From positions 1 to 24,327 of the forward strand of contig RXOD01004307.1 of NCBI GenBank assembly GCA_005223375.1: a stretch of DNA of 24,327 nucleotides. Direction: 5' to 3'. The translations under genes were made by a program, and so were the position numbers. This stretch comes from Amoebophrya sp. AT5.2 (Eukaryota; Sar; Dinophyceae; Syndiniales; Amoebophryaceae). Every line of letters starts with the position of its first letter. The stretch's first letter is position 1. Shown one piece after another: positions 18,775-24,327 of the stretch. The notes below the pieces were generated by a model. That model made no database searches and was not told the DNA's origin. It saw nothing but the letters and a program-made list of their open reading frames with translations.

Positions 18775-19185
18775 CTGCGCCGAGATGAACATGGTGCAGG
18801 AGCGTCTGGACACGCTCGACGAGCTCGCGAAGGTGCTCGCAACATTAATTTGGCGTTGGAAGGCCGACCCCAGCAAGGCCGGGAAATACGACGCGAATCT
18901 CACCGCCTTCGGCAACATCGTCACAGGCAGCCTCAGTCTCACGAAGCTCAAATTCCGAAAATCCAACCTGGAGTTTCTCAATGAGTACCAGACGGGAGCA
19001 GGGACGTCACACCCATCATATGGAGTCGGACAGCAAGTAGCTCCCAGCATAATGGGCATAAATAATCTGTCGGGAAGCGTAAACCTAATGGGAAGTACAG
19101 CGGGGAATGGAATCGGGGGATACGGCGCATTCAGCGGAGCCCCGGGTTTGCGCTCACCGCAACGGAGTGCGCTAGGTTCGAAAAA
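18775..19185 (+). CDS. Gene 4 exon 5: end of G domain 2 and start of tail
   Basis: It starts in phase 2 after ACAG 18774 and yields ...VLY-I-CAEMNMVQERLDTLDELAKVLA. This aligns with the family pattern of SAK followed by an amphipathic helix, with G5 changed to CAE. After the helix (to about LIWRWKADPS) the chain has a short basic part (LTKLKFRKSNLEF) and then Gly/Ser-rich disorder. The exon ends in phase 2 (AA/GTACTG). The intron 19186-19278 is 93 bp and restores a Lys codon. Its unspliced stop is at 19190-19192. Confidence 0.65.
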
Positions 19186-19278
19186 GTACTGACTTGTTGA
19201 TGAAGGCAAAATAAATTTATTATAGCGCCGACGCACGACGAAAAATGTCCATCGATCTCGTTATCAACTGCAACCCAG

Positions 19279-19401
19279 GCCAAGTATCGAGGATTCCGGT
19301 AGCGCGACCGATGCACGGAGCACCAGCAAGCCAAAGCCGAGCGGCTTGGACACCTCAGGCACCTTCACGGGGTCGACGCCAAGGTTCTACTCGTACTTTA
19401 A
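19279..19401 (+). CDS. Gene 4 exon 6: disordered tail
   Basis: It encodes about 41 residues, beginning PSIEDSGSATDARST and ending TGSTPRFYSYF, Ser/Thr/Pro-rich with no domain. It is supported by matching phase 2 at both borders (CCAG/G at 19278 and AA/GTTATG at 19402) and by a composition like the neighbouring tail exons. Another + strand frame over the same bases (19245-19433) does not connect to either neighbour in phase. Confidence 0.55.
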
Positions 19402-19503
19402 GTTATGATTTCTTCAACTTCGAAAAAGTGTAATGTGTCGGTTGCTTCCCGGGGTGCGGCCCGTGCGATTCCATGAAGAGTGTTTGCCTTTTCTCAACCA
19501 CAG

Positions 19504-19775
19504 CAAGCCGGCACGCGTTCCGCCTCGGCCGAGCAACACAGGGCCACCGCACACAGAGACGAGCGACAGTCACGCAGTCCCAATAGCTGGTGCCCCCCAG
19601 GCAGCACGACCGGGGACGGTTGAAAAGTCAGCTCCTTTAAGCGAACAGACTATCTATCAGCCCTCGGCGATGGTCCGCTCGCCCCCGATGGGAAACCCCT
19701 CAAATCTCGACCGAACCATGCCGAGCTACTCGAGCGCAAGCAAGCCAAAAGCGCCCCGAGGACCGCCGCTTTCAA
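19504..19775 (+). CDS. Gene 4 exon 7: disordered tail
   Basis: It begins in phase 2 after CCACAG 19503 and ends in phase 1 at TCA/... with GT at 19776. It encodes about 91 residues rich in Pro, Ser and Ala (for example KPARVPPRPSNTGPP and KAPRGPPLS), with Pro-rich stretches that could bind SH3- or WW-type domains, although none is specific enough to name. The 102-bp intron 19402-19503 and the 173-bp intron 19776-19948 flank it. Confidence 0.55.
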
Positions 19776-19786
19776 GTACTGAATAG

Positions 19787-19907
19787 ATAGACAGACGTGC
19801 TCCTGTTCCTGTAAAAAATAGATTCATGTGACGAGAGTGAGCACCGTAATTGTTGAGCCAGGCCGAGCCTAGCACCGAAGCACATTGCCGTGATATAGAC
19901 AGACGTG
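19787..19907. repeat. 13-bp direct repeats within gene 4 intron 7
   Basis: atagacagacgtg occurs at 19787-19799 and 19895-19907, both inside the intron 19776-19948. The 95 bp between them could be a nested insertion with a target-site duplication. Confidence 0.7.
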
Positions 19908-19948
19908 GAAAAGCAAAAGTGTGGCCCTCGGACACTTTTACCCCTCAG

Positions 19949-20505
19949 GCTCCGTCGTGGATGACGTTACTTCGCACGAGCGCAAGGAGGAGATAGTGTT
20001 CGAGGTCCAGAAAGCCCCCGACCCGGTGCCCCCCCAGCAGCAAACAAGGCCCTCGTACGGCTTTGGCGGTTTCAACTTTGGCATCCAAGGCGTCTACACG
20101 CAGAGTAGCTTTCAACAACAGCAGCTGCACCAGCCCGGCGGCTACGCCTACGCGGCTGCGCCATCTTCCGGACCGCAGAATCTGAATCGCACGATCAACA
20201 ACAGCGTGGGTGGAAGCTCGAACCTTACGTCAAACAATCCGGCGGCCGTGCAGACACAGCCGAACTTCCCGAGACTTGGTGGCACCACCTTCCAGGCTGC
20301 GAATCCCTCTCTGGGCTTTTCGCCGCCGATGCGGCACACTCCGATGGGCTTCGCCGGCTTCGGCCGGACGGGTGCGTTGTCGCCGGGCGGTCGCCCGTCC
20401 GCCCTATCGCCTGCGGTGATGCGCCCTGCGCCCGCGCGAGTAGGAGGCCAGCAACCTGCGCAGTTTTCGCTGTCCTTCTTCAGCCCCGCCATGGGGCGAG
20501 GATAG
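19949..20505 (+). CDS. Gene 4 exon 8: disordered C terminus
   Basis: It begins in phase 1 after the strong acceptor ttttacccctCAG (19948) and ends at TAG 20503-20505, making the whole protein 941 residues if the GG-AG border is used at exon 2/3. The sequence is Gln/Pro/Gly/Asn-rich (SYGFGGFNFGIQ, SFQQQQLHQPGG, FSLSFFSPAMGRG). The Phe-Gly spacing is loosely nucleoporin-like, but too few FG units exist to call it one. There is no C-terminal Cys motif, so the protein is not prenylated like a normal Rab. The frame stays open after the stop to 20700 (see separate entry). Confidence 0.65.
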
Positions 20506-20700
20506 GAGATCAGGAGTCCTCGCCGAGGTCATGGTCGCAAGAGGAGACGCTCTCGCGAAAGGAGCAAGTCGATGCTAAATTCAAAAAGGATCGCGACCCC
20601 GAGGAGTTTCATCTCGTCTCTTCTCGAAGAGCAGGACACAGAGTCAAAGTCAATTCAAAAGCACGTACTAGTTCGTCCATCTCAACTTGACAAGGTTTAA
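20506..20700 (+). other. In-frame open extension after the gene 4 stop
   Basis: Beyond TAG 20503-20505 the same frame is open for 64 codons to TAA 20698-20700. It begins with an Arg/Ser-rich stretch (RSPRRGHGRKRRRSRERSKS). It could be 3' UTR that is open by chance, a readthrough extension, or an exon reached by an unseen splice. Confidence 0.25.
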
Positions 20701-22193
20701 GCCTGAGTGAATATTAATAAAACAATTTTCAAGATTACACGCAGAAGCGGCATCAGATTTTATGTTACTCAATATCGCGGCGGTTAGATAAACGAGTTGC
20801 ATGCCCGTAAACGGTAGACTTACAACCACTAAACAAGCATTCTTTATCGTGAATAAGCGCACGCTAGAGCAGGGCGTGACGATCATCTTCCATGCTTTTG
20901 GCGGCAGACAGCCGCGTCAGCAACACGGAGGACGACGCCGAAGTTGAAGTTGATTTTTAGCATTTAGAAGATTGCGAAGTTGATGAAGCGGGCTAGTTTC
21001 AATAATTCAAAAAATGTATAGATGATGTACATCAACTTGTTTCAAAAGCACGATGGGTATGGGTACATCGGTATCTAGGCACGATCATTGTTTTCTCTCC
21101 CAGCATCTTCAGAACGGCTAGCTCGGGGCTGCAACAAAACGTAATAAGTACTCCGCTCCGCCGCCGCTACGCTCTATGACCGCGTTGAATTAATGAATTT
21201 GTACACTCTGAGTAGGAGTAGGAGGTCGCGTAGAAGAAATCCACAATGCATCGTGGTAGTCTTATTTGAAGGCGTTTGAAAAACTTTTCTCCGAAGATTT
21301 CTAGTACCGACAAACTGAATCTGCTGAAACTGTTGTACTTGTAACTGAACGAGCTGCGACCAATTTACCACACCATGACGGAAGGCGAATCAACTTCAAC
21401 AGCAATCGAAAATGAAAAATGTGGCTCAGTATTAGATTTTGCGACGAAAGGCGAAGAACGAAACCCATTATGCATTTTAGGAGCGATCACACCAATGGAA
21501 AGTAGTGTAGCAACTGCAACGGCCCAGCCGGGTTGCCGACACGAGCGGCAGCCTTTTGTCGACGTGTAGCGTTTCTCTTCCTTGACCCTGTTGAGTCTCC
21601 TGATGTGGTGTGAGTGCCTGCGCCGACGCCGACGTGCTCTGTGAACCTGTCACTGGCGTGAATGAATCGAAGTCATCGTCCCGTCAACTCTGCAGCTTCG
21701 TCGTTTGATGTCGCTCTTGTTACTTGCGGATACTTGCTTGCGCGTTTCGTTGATATCGAACGCTTTTTTTCTTGGCGAAAACCGTTTTTTTTGGCTTCCC
21801 CGAAGCCGACATACCCCCCCGTGATTGGAATGCGCTGCTCCTTGATGTTCGAGCGCATCACCATCAGGCGCTCGTCTGAGTGATAGATTGATCTAAAACA
21901 TACTGCTCATACTGCTAAAATTCGCTCAATATTGATGAAAATTCGTGACGCCGTTTCATGAGTTGATGATGTGCGAGCATTTCTACTTGCTTAGATAGTA
22001 GACACTGTTTGGACCAGCACTTGGAGTTAGACCGACGTCGTCGAGTTCAGAGTCGAGCTGAGAAAGCAGGAACTAGGTTGCTATTAATTTTTCAGTCGTA
22101 TCTCTAATGATGCGGCTTCGTTCTTGTTCTTCTGAACGCATTAGAACGGGAACGCGGCTTGCGATTGCGTCTTAAGGCGTCGTTCCCGCAGGC
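20701..22193. other. Intergenic region between genes 4 and 5
   Basis: About 1.5 kb, AT-richer than the exons. Short + strand frames at 21375-21569 (64 codons) and 21662-21883 (73 codons) have no recognisable domain, and I do not support them as genes. No RNA gene or mobile element was recognised. The sequence just before the next ATG, cgttccCGCAG, could be a splice acceptor (cis, or trans for a spliced leader). Confidence 0.45.
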
Positions 22194-23189
22194 ATGCTAC
22201 CTCCACCGCCGCATCCGGGCCCCCCACGGGTCGCACCTGGTCCGGAAGACGACAGCGTCAGTGCGTCCTCGCACCAGGCCGCCGCGGGGCCAAACGGCCC
22301 CGACCACGAAGAGGGAATCTCTGCGCCACTGGTGGAGGAGAACAAAACCCGTCTTCCCACGCTCTTGAGCCAGCACCCGGAACTGCAGAAGCGGCTTTAT
22401 CGAAAAGCGGACGAACCTCCGCTCACGCCCCGGCCAGCTCCGGTTACTCCGCGGAAAATTGTTCCGGTCCCGCCAGCAGCCGCGAAGGAGAATGTTGGCG
22501 CCAAGGCGATTGCGCCGCCCGTAGCGCCGTGGAGGGCGGTCGTGAAGAGTAGCGGACAGTACCAAGAAGGGGGAAGCATGCCCAGCGAGCCCCGTCCGGG
22601 AACCAGCGGCGCGCGGTCCAGGCCGTCGACGTCCGGCTACATCTCTCGGCCCGGGACCTCGTCCTTGGCCACCCGCCGTGTGATTTCGCCGAAGAAGCGG
22701 CCGATATCGGCTGCGAGTGTGAAGAACGCCCACCATCTGCACGGATGCACGACGGCGGGCAAAAGTCGCGGGCTGGTGGTTGCGGCCGATGATTGGTTGG
22801 GGGAGGGGGAGGGGGGCAAGCGGGATGAAAATCAGGAATTTATTTCCCGCTCGCCCCCCTTTCCTCGTACTTCTAGTTCCGGGAACAAGGAGATGAACCA
22901 GCAGCAGGAGGGGGCGAATGCAAACGGAACCAAAAATCGGCGGAGGAATCCCAGTGACGGTAACAAAAAAAAGGTGATAAACACCAACTGCAAGCAGAAG
23001 ATGTACTACGACGTGGACCCTCACGACTTTTTGTCGTTCATCCATCGCCACCCCGAGCTCTCTGAGGAGTTCTGCTACATGAACCGCGTCGGAGCGTATT
23101 CGTACCAAATCGTGCCGTATTCGGGGATCAACCCGGACGACTTTCTCACGATATCCATCCGCGGCGTCACGCACACGTTGAGAACGAAC
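22194..23189 (+). CDS. Axonemal dynein heavy chain, exon 1 (N terminus)
   Basis: ATG 22194 begins a Pro/Ser/Thr-rich leader of about 260 residues, with PGTSG/PSTSG-type repeats. It then reaches a conserved N-terminal segment of axonemal dynein heavy chains: YYDVDPHDFLSFIHRHPELS, EEFCYMNRV, YQIVPYSGINPDDF and LTISIRGVTH. By memory of the family this resembles the single-headed inner-arm group (DNAH1/3/6/7/12-like); the exact class cannot be set from this piece. Dynein heavy chains are ATP-driven microtubule motors of the flagellar axoneme, and this segment belongs to the tail that binds partners. The exon ends in phase 0 at AAC/GTGGAT (23190). Joining to 24081 gives ...GVTHTLRTN-GTETLDSEFLTIAEW, the expected family order. 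A hairpin at 22810-22860 lies in the disordered leader. Confidence 0.8.
22810..22860. repeat. Hairpin inside the dynein leader coding sequence
   Basis: 22810-22817 (aggggggc) pairs with 22853-22860 (gcccccct). After one mismatch, 22819-22825 (agcggga) pairs with 22845-22851 (tcccgct), and a few more A-T pairs follow. The 51-bp element is translated (around GGKRDENQEFISRSP) and its length is a multiple of three. Confidence 0.75.
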
Positions 23190-23240
23190 GTGGATGTTGG
23201 GGGCATGGCTCCTCCGACCGAGGTCGGAACAAGGTGTCGG

Positions 23241-23285
23241 GCGCGCACTTCGGCTACATCAACCCCACGAAGCCGAAGTGCGCGC
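23241..23285. repeat. Perfect 15-bp inverted repeat in the dynein intron
   Basis: gcgcgcacttcggct (23241-23255) and agccgaagtgcgcgc (23271-23285) flank a 15-nt loop. A smaller palindrome, tccgacc/ggtcgga, lies just upstream at 23213-23228. Confidence 0.85.
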
Positions 23286-23696
23286 AACTCTTCCCTCAGC
23301 CCGTCTAAAAGCGGAACGCCCACGACGACAATCCCCGCCGCGGTCGACGAGGAGTATGTCTTTCAGAGCCTAACATGCACCTGGTGCACCCGCAACACTC
23401 GGAAAATTTTTAGCACAAAGCTCAGCACAGAACGTCCCTAGAATACTACTCCCGCGGAAGTCTGGCGCGGTCTGGTGTCTGCGGCGCCCTTGGGTTCCCC
23501 GCGTCGTTTTTTTTGTTTTCTACATCGATCGCTGCGTCGCATTGTCGGGCTTTTTTGCTCGCGTAGCGCTCGCGAGCCATGTCCGGAAATGCGGGCGGAG
23601 GCAGGAGCTTCGGCGCGCACTTGCAAAATCAAAAGCGAAATGCCCTCGCGTGCGCCCCCGGGAAAGTGCTCTTGAGCTGGGCCGTGCTGCTGCTGA

Positions 23697-23748
23697 GTGC
23701 ATCGACGAGTGCATCTAGGGGAGCCTGCCCCCGATGCACTCGATGCAC
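23697..23748. repeat. GTGCATC-type hairpin in the dynein intron
   Basis: gtgcatcg-acg-agtgcatc (23697-23715) pairs with gatgcactcgatgcac (23733-23748), leaving a 3-nt bulge. The loop itself can pair gggg with cccc. It sits in a region where GAGTGC and its complement recur. Confidence 0.65.
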
Positions 23749-24080
23749 CGAGTACCGATTGCATTCGTCAGTGCATGTGCGAGGGCACTCGCAAGACTCT
23801 CGTGAGTGCGAGACCGAGTGCGGGCCGGATGTCAGTCGCTAAGTACCTGCCTTTCGCTGCTGGGGCGAATCTCTCAACAATCCCGCGCGACCCTAGGGGG
23901 ACTCCCTACCCCGACTCCGTGCCCGCAGGAAGTAGGATTAAGTACTGCATGGGTTGGAGATCGCGGAGCGGCTGGACCTTTGTAAATTGAAGCAGGCAGG
24001 AGGCGGCGAGGGCAGATCGTTTTACCACGTTTCTTCAAAATCTTCACCTAAGTGCTGCGAGTGCACTCAGGGTATGTTAG

Positions 24081-24327
24081 GGAACTGAAACACTTGACTC
24101 GGAGTTTCTGACCATTGCCGAGTGGAAGCGCGAGCAGCAGATCTTCCACAGGCTGCAGCAAATTCCCTTTGTGCAGAAGTTCACGAAGTGGCGGCAGTTC
24201 CGGAACTGGAAGCGGCACACACGGCACGAGCGGTTCGACCGGTATGCGGAGGCGCTAAGGGGAAACTTGTTCATTTTGGACCCGATCTTGGGGAAAGTGC
24301 TGCTGCGGATCCGCGCGGCGTGCCTGG
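24081..24327 (+). CDS. Axonemal dynein heavy chain, exon 2 (cut by window end)
   Basis: The frame opens after GTTAG 24080 in phase 0 and runs to the window edge (82 full codons, no stop). It contains SEFLTIAEWKREQQIF, LQQIPFVQKFTKWRQFRNW, and ALRGNLFILDPILGKVLLRI. This is the typical axonemal heavy-chain block W-x-R-E-x-x-x-F...I-P-F-F-x-x-[FY]-x-x-W-K-x-F-x-x-W...LF-x-LDP-x-L. The remaining tail, six AAA+ modules, stalk and microtubule-binding domain must lie beyond 24327; a full chain is normally above 4,000 residues. Confidence 0.85.

Larger units (their letters stand above)
23190..24080 (+). other. 891-bp intron of the dynein gene, rich in palindromes
   Basis: GTGGAT to GTTAG, phase 0 at both ends. 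Near its start it holds palindromes at 23213-23228 and 23241-23285, and in its middle a hairpin at 23697-23748 and many GAGTGC/GCACTC units (23690-23820, 24050-24070). A + strand frame at 23697-23990 lacks protein character. No gene is supported inside. Confidence 0.65.

Noticed and set aside
19949..20505. FG-nucleoporin reading of the gene 4 tail
   Set aside because: Only a few scattered FG pairs and no regular GLFG or FxFG repeats.
22197..23174. 325-codon open frame on the - strand opposite the dynein exon
   Set aside because: The + strand carries a clear dynein motif series; the opposite frame is Arg/His/Val-rich noise.

Overview
The window is nuclear DNA of a protist, not a prokaryote. 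Every convincing gene is on the + strand, the genes are split by short GT-AG introns, exons are GC-rich with very long Ser/Gly/Ala/Pro-rich linkers, and the last gene is an axonemal dynein heavy chain, so the organism makes a motile flagellum. One-way gene order, long disordered proteins and palindrome-bearing introns fit an alveolate of the dinoflagellate lineage. A syndinian parasite such as Amoebophrya is my best guess, but no spliced-leader sequence or marker gene proves it.

Layout. (0) 2-901: the 3' part of an unrecognised gene. (1) 1211-9733: a six-exon gene for a protein of about 2,556 residues, with a polytopic membrane region at the N terminus, about 1,850 residues of low-complexity linker, and a C-terminal Cdc25/Acr2-like rhodanese domain whose CX5R active site is assembled across the last intron. 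(2) 10726-12075: an unrecognised nuclear-looking protein with a PCNA-binding (PIP) box and a SUMO-interacting motif. (3) 12658 (or 12447)-15936: an unrecognised protein with about nine membrane segments and a short second exon after an 840-bp intron. (4) 16374-20505: an eight-exon gene for two tandem Rab/Ras-like GTPase domains. Both P-loops are intact but the switch II and base-recognition motifs are degenerate, and a disordered tail follows. (5) 22194-end: the 5' end of an axonemal dynein heavy chain, cut by the window edge.

Intron borders were placed by requiring GT-AG, matching phase, and a sensible protein across the junction. Each reconstructed gene then has a length divisible by three. 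One junction (between 16923 and 17211) cannot be made in frame with GT-AG. Many introns are phase 2 and split an AA|G-type codon, and several carry hairpins or duplicated sequence. Long hairpins of about 50-87 bp also lie inside four coding regions (106-192, 3491-3553, 11526-11594, 22810-22860) without breaking the frame. This points to a palindromic insertion element, possibly introner-like, working through the genome. It is the most novel signal here.

The genes do not form an obvious pathway. No tRNA, rRNA, CRISPR array or transposase gene was recognised.
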